Positions 23,050 through 34,499 of a DNA stretch of 64,000 nt are shown piece by piece. Numbering within the stretch: the stretch's first letter is position 1; every line of letters starts with the position of its first letter. Made by a program: the position numbers and the translations under genes. The notes beneath the pieces are model-generated. The model was given only the letters and a program-made list of their open reading frames with translations, ran no database searches and was not told the DNA's origin. This stretch comes from Notospermus geniculatus (taxonomy: Eukaryota; Nemertea; Pilidiophora; Heteronemertea; Lineidae). Location: positions 175,783-239,782 of the forward strand of contig NMRB01000384.1 in the NCBI GenBank assembly GCA_002633025.1, given 5' to 3'.

Positions 23050-24026
23050 GGGGCCATATGCATAAAACTTCCTTAAGTTAAGTGTAAAACTTACCCTTAA
23101 AGTCTAAGGATTTCACTTTACCAAGTGCCATACTCAAGGTGTATGCATAAAACAAACTACAGTACAGGTCACAATTGACATCCCTACGGCTTCGCGTAAG
23201 TTACTCGTAAGTTATGAGTAACTTACGCGTAACTCACGGCTTTGGTTTCGCGTAACTCACTGCGTAAATCGCCAAAATCGCGTAACTCGCCTTGTAAATC
23301 ACTGCGTAGCAAGCGAAATTTGCGTAACTCACCTCGTAAGCTGCGCGTAACATAGCTCGTGAGTTGTTGCGTAAGTTACGAGTGACTTGCGCATAACTTA
23401 CGCGAATTTAGGGATGTCAATTGTGACCTGTACTGTAAGGGCATACTCAGCTAAGGGCAACCCTTAACTAAAGTATTTCCAGGAATTGTGGTGTCAGCCA
23501 ATGAAATTTCAGTATTCTGTGGGTTTCCCAGATTTCTTGAGTGTTAATACTTAAGGAAGGTTTCTCAAATGTAGGCTGCATGTACATGAACATGACTGCA
23601 GGCAATGCTGTAATGCACATTTTTGTATGTTAGGAACTGTGTAAAGTGGCTATTAACGGTGGAAAAAAAGAGGTTACCAAATTGGTAGGACAGAAAGAGG
23701 ATACATGGTCTGTCAAATCAAAACCCTTGGCACAGTTCAATGTTATCCCACCCTAGCCTAGCACATAATTTCCCGGGCCTATTTGGCTAGCATGCATTAA
23801 AAAACAGCATGGATAGCATATTCCAACCGGTGCCTGCCACAACTGTGAAGTTAAGGAGTCAGTTAAGGGAACTGTGACCACACTCAGAGTTAAGGGTGAT
23901 TTTGAGGCTTTCACTATTCCAAAGTAGCTTTCTGCATCTCCCTTAAGATAAGTTTTCCACTTTAGTGGTGGTTTGAGGGAATCCCTTGGGATTTTCATAC
24001 TTAAGTAGTTTTATGCATATGGCCCC
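23050..24026. mobile_element. TIR element GGGGCCATATGCATAAAACT
   Basis: The left end GGGGCCATATGCATAAAACT is mirrored at 24007-24026. Subterminal CTTAAG/TTAAGT motifs are mirrored too. The GGGGCC.TAT.CATAA terminus resembles Harbinger-type MITEs, though no TWA duplication is clear. A second palindromic element (23160-23435) is nested within it. Confidence 0.7.
23160..23435. mobile_element. Nested TA-flanked palindromic MITE, 276 bp
   Basis: Starts CAGTACAGGTCACAATTGAC and ends with its complement; TA flanks both sides (23158-23159 and 23436-23437). The interior is made of short repeats of GCGTAACTCAC-like units that also pair across the centre. Tc1/mariner-type termini by flank and CAGT start. 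Confidence 0.85.
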
Positions 24027-24245
24027 AGGGCCCCCACCATGTACACCCGCCCAAAGTCAGTTCTCCAACCTTATGCAGACACAATGTGCCGTTCAACCCC
24101 TGAGGACATAAGAAATGAGTTCGAACACCACACTTTCACTGTTACCAAAGAAAACACAATCACAAAACTAACATTACCAGAAATATGGAATGCTCGGGAT
24201 CGGCAAGCTGGCGCCTCTATAGCCTTCCCGAAATTACCGCGTGTT

Positions 24246-24690
24246 TTCGGTACATGCTCTATACGCCTTATCTCATTTCGCCTTTTCCCATTTCGCCTTC
24301 GCCTTCTCCCGATTCGCCTTCTCTCATTTCGCCTTCTTCTACTTCGCCTTATCTCATTTTGCCTTTGTCTCTATTTGCCTTTTTCTACCTCGCCTTTTCC
24401 TGTTTTCCTCTGTTTCTTTTTGCCTTTTCTTAAGTGGCCTTTTCTAGTTTTGCCTATATCTTAATTTGCCTTTGTCTTTTTTTGCCTTGTCATAGTCTGC
24501 TTTGTCTCAATTCGCATTTGTCTAAATTTGCCTTCTTCCTAATTGGCCTTCTCTCAGCTTGCCTTTGTCTTTATTCGCCTTACTCTTATTTTGCCTTCTT
24601 TCTATTTCGCCTTGTTCCATCTTGCCTTAGTCTCATCTTACCTTTTCCTATTCTGCCTTTGTTTCATCTGACCTTATCTTAAAAACTGCA
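24246..24690 (+). repeat. Degenerate minisatellite TTCGCCTTNTCNCAT
   Basis: About 30 degenerate units of 13-16 bp with core TTYGCCTTNT cover this span, one strand almost purine-free. Open frames across it (for example 24039-24464) give Phe/Leu/Ser/Pro-rich chains that reflect the repeat, not a protein family. Confidence 0.75.
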
Positions 24691-25599
24691 TTACGTGACC
24701 AGAAACTAATATTCTACACCCAAACATTTGTCAAAGAGTTATTCCGTGTGAGTTTTCAACAAACATTTTATAATACTAGCATATCCACCCGGGGCGAGCA
24801 CATTTTGAGGGAGTTAGTTTGTCTAGAATATTCTGTGGGAGAGGGTCTGTTGGTTTATTGATGAGTTTATTTGGAGAGGGGTAGTTTATTAATTTATTAA
24901 TCGTTAACCGTCAAATCCATGAGCAGTGAGGAGTTTTGACTTTCTAAACAGCATCATCATATCTGGTTTATTACACAATCAGCCTTATATCCAGGCTAAT
25001 GCCAAGGTGACCCAGATTCATGATAGCTAGGTTCACATGCATCCCACCGTGTATCTGTTGGTAGTAGGTCACTGCCATTCTTGTAGATGGCAGCGCAGGT
25101 CACCACACATCTGATTTTCTCTCTTTTTCATACAAACCAGCACTTCTTTTAATAGCAAAATACCGTAAGGGCAGTCTCCTCATATTGTACTGTCCACATA
25201 GGCCGCTCTTTGTAGGCTTCAAGCCCTAACTAAGGAGGAGATAGGGCAGAGAGTCCGGTCCACCGTAACTGTGTACAGTCATTACATAGCAAGGTATAGC
25301 AGATAACAGGTCAACTCAGGTTGATAACAAAATCCAACATGGCTACCGTCCATTATAGTATAGATTACCCGATTTTTAAAGCGTTCACAGGCAGAGAATG
25401 ATATCAGTTCTAAAGCATCTATACTTCCGTAAGAAATGGTCTCATAGGTTCATTGTCTGAAGGTAAGGCGACAAAAAGGCTGTCATGTCCTTGGATAAAC
25501 AGGTATGAACTAAGACTTGTTTCATGTTGCTCAGTTGACAATATGGCAAGTTATCACAAAATATCAAATTCGTAATATCGATATCACCATGATACCAAC
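24691..25599. other. No gene seen
   Basis: Unique-looking AT-rich sequence; no domain-bearing frame, no repeat structure defined. Confidence 0.35.
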
Positions 25600-25935
25600 A
25601 TCTCAGATAAAAAGTAATCAGTCCATTCGATTCCTTGGGTATGAAAACCTGAGGGTAGAACGTGTTTCTGTTGCTCTAGGTGTTAAAGGAGCCGAGTTAT
25701 GGCGTCAGATAAAAGCGTGACGGACAAAATATCAAGTCCTCTATCACGATAGAGGCATCTGAGATTGAAAATTATTGGCTCATTGGATTGCCCAGGTTGA
25801 CAAACCTAGGGGTAGGATTTGTTTCCAGGGCTGTACCTGAAGGAGATGAGATATGAAGGTGTGCAGACAGACAGACAGACACCACGACCAACCACAATAT
25901 GGTTCCCGATATCCCGATATCGGGAACCATAATTA
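25600..25935 (+). repeat. Dispersed repeat, two ~156-bp units and terminal hairpin
   Basis: Units starting near 25622 and 25778 are diverged copies (GTCCATTCGATTCC against GCTCATTGGATTGC, 156 bp apart). The run ends in CAGACAGACAGACAGAC and a perfect hairpin at 25899-25932 (TATGGTTCCCGATATC, 2-nt loop, complement). The layout resembles the 30.1-31.0 kb element. Confidence 0.6.
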
Positions 25936-27121
25936 TTTCCTATAGCATCTTATTGTACAAGAAAATAGGACAGGACCTATTTGTGGATTTTTTCCTATAC
26001 GACAAAAATGATGTTTCCCATCACACACTGTAAAATTAATTCCTACAAAATATTTCGTAGGAAAAAAATGTATCGTGTATGGTGGCCTTGACTCATGTGC
26101 AGGGAATTTCATTGTTGTAGAAAGAAGATGCTGCTCTTACTCATTCCTTTTCATTATCATATGCAGATCTGTTATTTTGTAGGCCACATAAACTGTCAAG
26201 TCGATCGCTAGTCATCATGTACCATTAACTGCATCCCTCCGCCGGGGATGTTCCATCTTGCAGTCTGTTCCTTATTGCACTGATATCTCCCCAGGAATAA
26301 ACATGTTGAGCATGGGTGACCGGTTCCCTTCAGTCTGCTCCCCACGAAGGCACCCGAGCAATTGCCATACTCTAAACGAGCGAAGTCAACTGCAGCAAAC
26401 TTCCACTCGCTATTCGGTCACTACACTCAATTATGCCGGGGACACACGTGCAATGCATGCCCGATTACTGACGCCACTACATCGCGTTCACGTTATGGTA
26501 AATTCACTTCTTAACCAAATATACGCGATTTTTTCATGGGAACGACAATGACGTCATTCCAGTTCACGTTTGTCGTTCGCGTTCAAGATCTTAACCTCTC
26601 TATTGTCAATGTCAGCTGAGCGCCAGGCCCATGGGCCTCTTGTTCTTGATCTCTGCTGAATTGATCATGGTAATTATTCAACAACCCCTCAGGTGAGCCA
26701 TTAGATTGTGCTTTGACATGTTTGATAATGGGATGCCGATCAATATATTACGTCCTATTCGGGTACAAAGTCATCGACTGTGTCCGTTCATAAGCGCTAC
26801 AACTGACGAAGGCACTTGACAGATGCATAGGGGGCCTACTCATAGACATCGTCAATGTTTACCCTGTAGCCTACTCATTTAAGATCACACCATCTTCTGC
26901 CGATCCGTTGACTACTTCTTATTTTGGGGATCTAAACCCCAACATCCATTCACGGTGAAGATGAACAGGTGAGTACTCTTCGATGTAAAACCGCTTCCAA
27001 ACATTCCAGCCAGCAATGATTGACAGACGGCTATTCAACAGAAGTGGCCAATAAATGAGCTGCACCATGTCCGCAAGGCCAAGGACCACCCACTCTTTAA
27101 GGCCGACGTACACGATACATT
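25936..27121. other. No gene seen
   Basis: A 97-codon frame at 26258-26551 and others here carry no domain. No structured repeat was identified. Confidence 0.35.
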
Positions 27122-27373
27122 TTTAGCTCAGCTGACCAAAGGTCAGCGGAGCTATTCATATGTATACTGAGTGGGGTCCGTCTGTGTGTGTGTGTGTGTG
27201 TCTGTCTGTAGTCTGTAAACTGGCACGTTTCGCAACCGCCAGTCCCAAGGTCATGAAAGTTGGTAGAGCCGTAGTCCCTAGGGAGGGCTCGAAACAGAAC
27301 CAAATATTTTTGCGATCTGACCTACATTGTGCCCTCCAGGGGGCATTTTCCGTAAAATGGAAAACCTCAATAA
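27122..27373 (+). repeat. TAGCTCAG-type dispersed repeat with TG microsatellite
   Basis: Starts TTTTTAGCTCAGCTGACCAA then AGGTCAGCGGAGCTATTC, a hairpin-forming head common to dispersed repeats of marine invertebrates (recalled, not searched). A (TG)n tract sits at 27183-27201. Sequence then resembles the unit of the 30-kb element (CGTTTCGCAACCGC...ATGAAAGTTGGT). Confidence 0.6.
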
Positions 27374-27648
27374 CTCATCCTGGAACTCCATGTGTATTGT
27401 CTACGCCATAAAAACTACGCCACTACCCCTGGAAGCTTTCGCATTAATTTCTGTATTGACCCACATCGGGAAATCAATGTACCAATCACAGCCCTTCTGA
27501 GATTTGCCCGTTAACCTCGCCTTCAGGTTTTGGCATGATACCAACTAAACTCTTCAGTAGGACAGTCTACTTGCGTATCAAACTGGGAACGAGGTAACGG
27601 AAAACAACATGGCCAATGCTACAGAATGAGAGCGAGCGATTCGCGATT
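27374..27648. repeat. 272-bp dispersed segment, copy A
   Basis: From CATCCTGGAACTCCA to GCGATTTCAAG, about 90 percent alike by eye to 36983-37254. It includes CTACGCCACTACCCCTGGAAG and an AACATGGC block near its end. Noncoding. Confidence 0.75.
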
Positions 27649-27664
27649 TCAAGCCCGCCTTTTG

Positions 27665-28010
27665 CCGAATCGGTAGATGTCGTCCTGGGTAACCCTAAAG
27701 TTTACCCAGGACCAACCTGGGTGACCCTAAAAGTTACCCAGGACGATCCTGGGTAAACTTTAGTGTACTAAACTTTGGGTAAACTTTAGTGTACTAAAGT
27801 TTACCCTGTTTGAAATTCGCGTGCACTGATATATGACTGAAGGGCCGTTTTCAAGATCCTTGACCGCAGGTGAAAAAGTGCGCGAATTTCAAACTGGGTC
27901 AACTTTAGTATACTAAGGTTTACCCAAGATCGTCCTGGGTAACTTTAGGGTTACCCAGGATGGTCCAGGATGGTCCTGGGTAAACTTTAGGGTTGCGTCC
28001 TGGGTAATGA
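27665..28010. mobile_element. Foldback of GCCGAATCGG family, copy 1
   Basis: Starts GCCGAATCGGTAGATGTCGT then CCTGGGTAACCC and consists of many inverted and direct copies of CCTGGGTAAACTTTAG. The right end is eroded (27985-28005). The terminus matches that of 31448-32157. Confidence 0.6.
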
Positions 28011-29277
28011 TCACCAAGTCGTGACATCCTCTGTTCGTCATGTAATATTCTCTGGGTTGAGGACTAATAATGTATTGTACCGTTAATTTTAACACCGGTC
28101 AAGTGGTCCGCTTTAGTTACTGATATGTACATTACTACGTACACAGAGACATTTCTTCTGCACCCCCATTGTGTCTGATAATTGTGGGCATATATTAAAA
28201 CTAGTGGTGATGTAAGATGTGCCATCAAGGACACAACTGTGGTTAGATTCTTCAAATTACTTGCACGAGGAACCCCGTTTTAAGAGACATGAGTTGTCCC
28301 TCCCTCATGCTGCCAAGCCACATCAACTCACACAATAGGTCTTGAATGAGCAAGCAGCACTTCATGACTTGGCCGAGTAGAACATCCGGCCAATCATTCA
28401 GAGTGTATTGCATGTTCCCTTCTCAGTGCGTAATACTTGGAGGCGGTCTTGAACCAAGTTAATGAAGCGGTTTTACATCGAGGACACTAGAGTATATAGG
28501 TCTTCTGGCTGAGTTTTGGACTATAGAGGACATGTAGACCTCTGGCTATACAATACAAGGCGCAAATGAAATAGGCGTACGCATACCTACGAGATCATCA
28601 CTTGGCCTACGCATGACCCAACCGTCTTCACTCTATGCGCAACAACACGGCATGATTCACGCAGCATACACGCGTAGTGTCACGCAGCCTTCGTGTAGGT
28701 TGCACATATGCGAAGCCAAAATGCGATTTCATCATATTGTCTATCGGTCGAATTGTAGACTGGTACCCGGTCTTCTGAGCAGCTTGCGTTCGAAGACCGG
28801 TGACATCAAATGATCTTACGGCGGAATTCCGACGAGAGTGACGTCATTCTACAAGCTCCAATAGCAAAATTGGGTCATGTTTACATTTTGGCAAGATGGC
28901 GGCTCCCACAACTTGGGCACAGGATCATGATCATGATGATCTCATAATCATGAGCAAATTTCAGGAAAACATAGGATTTTTGCTTGAGATCAAAGTTGGC
29001 TTTAGCTCAGGTGAATGAAAGAAGGCAAACAGCTTACTGTTGCCTAACATGCCTAAAACCCATGCAAGCTAAATGCCTGAAACGGGCAGTGATACAATTG
29101 CTATTTTGCCTACGGGGCTTCCCCGAGCTAAATATAGACCAGCGGGCGCCATGATGGTTTTATGCATTTGCTAGCGTCTGTCCTAGTATTTTCAATCAGG
29201 ACAGTGTTCGGTCTAGTCGAATTGTGGCTGATTATCGAGAATTTAGAGTCGAATTTACTTAGATAATATTGCACGTA
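28011..29277. other. No gene seen
   Basis: Mixed sequence with a short CATGATCATGAT run at about 28925. Open frames have no domain. Confidence 0.35.
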
Positions 29278-31303
29278 CACCCCTCCGCATTAATTTATCT
29301 ACACCTCATTTTTTGTGAATATCTTGTGAACAAATTGACCAAATTTGATCGGGTTGGTGTTATATGAAATTTCCATGCCTTGGTCAAATAATTCCAGCGG
29401 TTTTGAGTGATTGCTTTCACGATAACATTATGTAATCAGCTGTCAAAAAATGGCTGTAAAAGTCAACTTTTTTATTCTCAACTGAATTTTTTTTAAAACA
29501 TCGGGGATATAAAGATAGCCATTTGTTAAACACTATTGTGGAAGTTCTTGGTAAATTTATTCAGCACTTTCGATGATATGGACGTTTTTCAATGCCTTCC
29601 AAAGGCCAAATTCATGACACTAAGTTTGACTTGTGCCATGGTCCCCTAGTCAGTAAGCACCCAATCGCAAGGCTTGTTTTTCAAAGTCCTTATTCATAGT
29701 CAGTTGGCTTATACCTCGTCCGAGAAAATTTTGTGATCGCCCGAGTAACTTTTCCGATTCGTCCATTCTTTCATTGTTCCTCTGACGGGGTTGGATGTAG
29801 GCGTAATATGTGAATGACTGATCTAAGGCCTATTGGGCTCGAGGCCTATTATTGGGCTGTTGACTTGAACTCGGGTATTTCAATTGACCATTGTCCACAT
29901 ATAGAATTCAGTTTTCATCCATAAACCTACGCGTCATCTGCCTAATTTGGTCTCGTAACTCAATTATTAACGTGATCCACTGGTCACATGTTACGGTTTC
30001 GTGACGAAAAATTTATTATTCATGACGTGGTGGTAGTCTGAACAGGGGCTGTGTCAACCATTGCAATCAGGTCACGGCAAAGCTTCTGGGGAAAAACCTT
30101 TTTAGCTCACTGGGTGAGCTATTACAATGGTGCAGCGTCCGTCGTCGTGTTCCGTTAGCAGGGCACGTTTCGTAACCGCTGGAGCTATTGGTCTGAAACT
30201 TGGTACATATATACCCCTAGGTCAGATGACCCACGGCACCAAGTTTCGGTCCCATTCGACTCTCGGTTTGGCCACCAGGTGGCGGAAACCAAAACACAAA
30301 AAGTGCAATAACTCCTAAACTAATGACTAGATCATCTCCAAATTTTATCATAGGTGTAGCTAATAAGGATACATAACATATATAACGGGTTTTTGATTTG
30401 ACCTACTTTTCAAGGTCACAGAGGTCAAAGTTCGACAAAAGTGACGAACCTGCCACAGTTTGTCATTATTTCACCGAGCGACTTCATATCTTGCATAAAC
30501 ATGCATTGGAGGGGTACCTGAAAAAATACCAAGTTTCGGCCCGATTTGACATCCAGTATGGCCGCCAGGTGGCGCAACCTGAAAATCAAGTAAGTGCTAT
30601 TACTCGAGAACGGCTTGACGCAGAGTGCTCAAATTTGATATTTACTTCCATCTAGATGACCTTTACATGCATGTCAAATTCTGGCCTGATTTGACTTCAA
30701 ACATGGCCACCAGGTGGCGTAACCCAAAAATCATCAAAGTGCTGTAACTCAGGAACGCCTTAACCCAAAGCGCTCCAATGTGATATGTGGCCCCCTGCAG
30801 ATGACCTTTATGTCCATGTGAAGTTTCGGCCCGATCGGACATCCAATATGGCCGCCAGGTGGTGTAACCCAAAAATAATCAAAGTCCTACCTGGGAATGA
30901 CTTGACCCAGATTGCTCATAACTGATATGTAATGTACCTGCCTCTGTCATTAGACTATTACATGTATTATGTCCAACCCAGTGAGCACATGGTCCATGGA
31001 CCATTTCATTTCTCAAAAACTGATTTCCCGAATGGAACTTTAACAGGACTATTTCTTATGAGTGTTTTCAAAATGTATTGCAGAAATCAGACGATTTTCA
31101 CACAAAATAAAAAATGTTGATTTTGTAGCCTTTTTTTGACAGCTGATTACATAATGTTGGCGTAAAAGCAATCACTCAAAACCGCTGGAATTATTTGACC
31201 AAGGCATGGAAATTTCATACAACACAAACCCGATCAAATGTGGTCAATTTGTTCACAAGATATTAAAAAAAGTAAGGTGTAGATAAATTAATGCGGAGGG
31301 GTG
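29278..31303. mobile_element. 2.0-kb TIR element, TA-flanked
   Basis: Left arm CACCCCTCCGCATTAATTTA through about 29480 is mirrored at about 31090-31303. TA flanks both ends (29276-29277, 31304-31305). No transposase. The next bases of the arm (ATTTATCTACACCT) recall the ends of the 16102 and 32310 elements, so the three may share a transposase. A TAGCTCAC repeat is nested at 30103-31010. Confidence 0.8.
30103..31010 (+). repeat. TAGCTCACTGGG dispersed element with ~146-bp units
   Basis: Head TTAGCTCACTGGGTGAGC and tail CCCAGTGAGCACATGGTCCA then TGGACCATTTCAT. Inside, the block GCCGCCAGGTGGCG recurs at 30268, 30562, 30707 and 30853 (spacing 294, 145, 146), so the body is about four units of 146 bp, one eroded. 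Noncoding. Confidence 0.75.
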
Positions 31304-31447
31304 TACATTCAAAAGCTTGGTGGGAGAATTCCACCTCCGCAATGCGAAGCTACGCGTTTTGCTTTGTCTTTTTCCCGCGTCACGTCGGGCTAGGTCTGTC
31401 ACGCCTTAAGACTCTATCGGTGCTACATGTCGACCCACTACACTAGG

Positions 31448-32157
31448 GCCGAATCGGTTAATGTCGTCCTGGGTATAACAGAAATATACCCAGGTTCAAT
31501 GTCGTCCTACAAAACTATACCCTGGGTATAGTTCGATCTACAAAAGTATACCCAGTACCGTAGTTTTGTGCCTAGGTACGAGTTAGGAATGGATGGCCGC
31601 CATTTTGTTTCTCGCTTCAACTGAGACGGCAATTTTGCAATCAACGTCGTCAAAGTACCAGTCAATATTGTCAGCTTTTGTGCTCATCGATAGCATGGGT
31701 CAACTGTTAACCTTTGTCTTAACACAATGGTCCAAACTTATCACAAGTTACGCTCACAGTTTCAAAGAAATGAGCAAACGAACAGAGCCGATCTGCGTCA
31801 TATGTTTGTTCGGTGTCGTCCGCATCGACATTACATCAGCCGTGCTGCGAGTACTATTGCGGATTTGAGTGACGATAAACGCCACGAAAAATTCGTTGAT
31901 ATTAATGACTGTCGGTACGATATATTATATTAAAATGGTGCCCGTCGTGTCACGCGCTAGAGCGATATTTTTCGACTTACCATGCTTATGCATGGTCATG
32001 TGGCATTTTATTTGCAAGAACAATCTCATCTTCAGGTGCTGTATCCAATCCTCGGTATCTTTTGTAGATCGAACTATACCCAGGATATAGTTTTGTGGGA
32101 CGACATTGAACCTGGGTATATTTCTGTTATACCCAGGACGACATTAACCGATTCGGC
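31448..32157. mobile_element. TIR element of the GCCGAATCGG family, copy 2
   Basis: Ends GCCGAATCGGTTAATGTCGT and its complement, arms about 100 bp with CCTGGGTATA motifs pairing. TA lies close to both ends. Two overlapping frames in the centre (31593-31868, 31727-31933) have no recognised domain. Confidence 0.75.
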
Positions 32158-32309
32158 TAAACTAGGAGACAGTGGCCTTAAACTCCACTAACCGTTTTTA
32201 ACCACTCGTATCATTCGGCGTAAAATGTCATTAATAGTGAGGTTTTGCAAATCTGACGGAATACTAAGTACGATATACGAAATTGGACTTCATTTCCATG
32301 AGTAATGTA

Positions 32310-32474
32310 CAGTCATTGACATTAGTTTATCTACACCTACTACCTTGAATATTTCAAATACTACTGGGCCAATTTTATCACGGTTTGTACCACATGAAAG
32401 TATATAACCTTGGTCATATTTCGGCATCAAACTTTTGGAAATTTGGAAATATCATAATTATGTAATACTTCATT
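32310..32474. mobile_element. Left arm of a second copy of the 16102 MITE, cut by an assembly gap
   Basis: CAGTCATTGACATTAGTTTA and the next ~150 bp align to 16102-16270 (shared TTGAATATTTCAAATACTAC, CACATGAAAGTATAT, TCGGAAATATC-like block). TA precedes it at 32308-32309. The other arm is not visible; it should be in the N gap. Confidence 0.75.
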
Positions 32475-33186
32475 NNNNNNNNNNNNNNNNNNNNNNNNNN
32501 NNNNNNNNNNNNNNNNNNNNNNNNNNNNNNNNNNNNNNNNNNNNNNNNNNNNNNNNNNNNNNNNNNNNNNNNNNNNNNNNNNNNNNNNNNNNNNNNNNNN
32601 NNNNNNNNNNNNNNNNNNNNNNNNNNNNNNNNNNNNNNNNNNNNNNNNNNNNNNNNNNNNNNNNNNNNNNNNNNNNNNNNNNNNNNNNNNNNNNNNNNNN
32701 NNNNNNNNNNNNNNNNNNNNNNNNNNNNNNNNNNNNNNNNNNNNNNNNNNNNNNNNNNNNNNNNNNNNNNNNNNNNNNNNNNNNNNNNNNNNNNNNNNNN
32801 NNNNNNNNNNNNNNNNNNNNNNNNNNNNNNNNNNNNNNNNNNNNNNNNNNNNNNNNNNNNNNNNNNNNNNNNNNNNNNNNNNNNNNNNNNNNNNNNNNNN
32901 NNNNNNNNNNNNNNNNNNNNNNNNNNNNNNNNNNNNNNNNNNNNNNNNNNNNNNNNNNNNNNNNNNNNNNNNNNNNNNNNNNNNNNNNNNNNNNNNNNNN
33001 NNNNNNNNNNNNNNNNNNNNNNNNNNNNNNNNNNNNNNNNNNNNNNNNNNNNNNNNNNNNNNNNNNNNNNNNNNNNNNNNNNNNNNNNNNNNNNNNNNNN
33101 NNNNNNNNNNNNNNNNNNNNNNNNNNNNNNNNNNNNNNNNNNNNNNNNNNNNNNNNNNNNNNNNNNNNNNNNNNNNNNNNNNNNNN
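32475..33186. other. Assembly gap (712 N)
   Basis: Unknown bases. Frames called across it are artefacts. The gap begins inside the arm of a long palindrome, a structure that commonly breaks assembly. Confidence 0.95.
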
Positions 33187-33229
33187 AACTCTGTATCTTG
33201 CCTACAAAGTTCATTTTGCACTTTTACAA

Positions 33230-33400
33230 AACAGTTTGTAGGCTGTTACCCTATATTGTATACAAATTTGGAAAGGTTATTATAAAAGTCTTCCAAAGAT
33301 GTATGTTGCTAGGTAACCAGAGGGTTATAGTGACCAAAGATGGCCGCCCAAAATGGCCGCCAACGCCGAAAAACAATAAAAATATACTTGTTTGGCAATA
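33230..33400 (+). repeat. Repeat unit related to 34500-34870
   Basis: Shares ACCCTATATTGTATACA-like, ATTTGGAAAGGT, GTAACCA...GTGACCAAAGATGGCC and AAAATGGCCGCC blocks with the units at 34500-34870. Confidence 0.5.
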
Positions 33401-33524
33401 TAGGCTAATTCGACAAGTTCACATTTACCTAAAATCTCACCAAGAAGATGTACCTATACATGCTGAATGAAAGTCCCAAGTTTCAGGTCATTTCATTTTC
33501 ATTTTTGGGTAAAATTATGGAAAA

Positions 33525-34462
33525 AAGGGGAGAGTGGGGAGGAGTGAGCCACAGGGAGAAGTGAACCACTTAAGATTTCTCTAAATTTAGCCACGGGTTA
33601 TCCCAGTTAGCATGTCACATGAAGTCATCAGGGAATTCCCCTAACTACAACCCACAGTGAATGGAAGCCTGGCATCTTATTCCCTCTAGGAGAACAAAGG
33701 TCTGAAATTCAAGGTCGTAACTAAATATTTGACTGAAAGTATTTTTTCATCCTATTGTCTAAGAAACCAAGATAACAATCAAATTGTTGTTTTTATTTAT
33801 TAGGTATGTACTATGGTATTGTGTGATGGCATAACCTAGGCCACATCCTTGTGTTCAAATGTAGGTCAAATTCAAAAGCGATGGCGGGTCGTTTTGGGAG
33901 GAGTGAGCCAAGCAGCGCATGGGAGGGGTGAGCCTAGGTTCATGTGTATGTCCTTTAACTCTTTTCAGATTTCCAACTTTGGCCGGGTTGTCTCAGAGAG
34001 GGTCAAATCTTCACTCACCCTTTTATACTTTGGCGGCATGTGACTGGTTTCCCATGCTGCCTCACATTTCTCTTTTTAGGTTATTTTGGTATTTTGGCTA
34101 AAGACAGGCCTGAAGTTGTATATATGAAGACCCAATGTTCTTTCATCTGGTAGGCCCCACCTACCCCTTGTAATATTTTGGACAAATGGCCTGTTCCCTT
34201 GATTTCAAGCCAGGGGTCCAGTCTTCCCCATGGGGGAGGTCCAGACCTCCCTTACATGGGGAGGAGTGAGCCATAAAATTCACAGGTGTTTTGTCGCATC
34301 TGCACAACTTACGGTTCCACAGTAAGTTGTATAACTTGGTTCGTGTTGTAGCTACTTTGAATACCTTTCATTTGCATTGGATCATTTTACCTTCAGCAAT
34401 CGCATTTTGGCTAGGGGTCCAAAAATTAAAAAAAACGGCTCACTCCTCCCCACTCTCTCCCT
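33525..34462. mobile_element. TIR element GGGGAGAGTGGGGAGGAG
   Basis: The left end AGTGGGGAGGAGTGAGCC is mirrored at about 34437-34455. Copies of GGAGGAGTGAGCC recur inside (33898, 33925 degenerate, 34259). No transposase; non-autonomous. Confidence 0.65.
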
Positions 34463-34499
34463 ACATTGGAGTGAATAATCATTATGTGTACATAAGTCT

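Noticed and set aside
24039-24464. Phe/Leu-rich membrane-like protein
   Set aside because: The hydrophobic part is the translation of the TTCGCCTT minisatellite.
27183-27201. (TG)n tract as a regulatory Z-DNA element
   Set aside because: Short microsatellite inside a dispersed repeat; nothing ties it to a promoter.
32414-33241. Three long open frames of 264-268 codons across 32.4-33.2 kb
   Set aside because: They are open only because the run of N has no stops.
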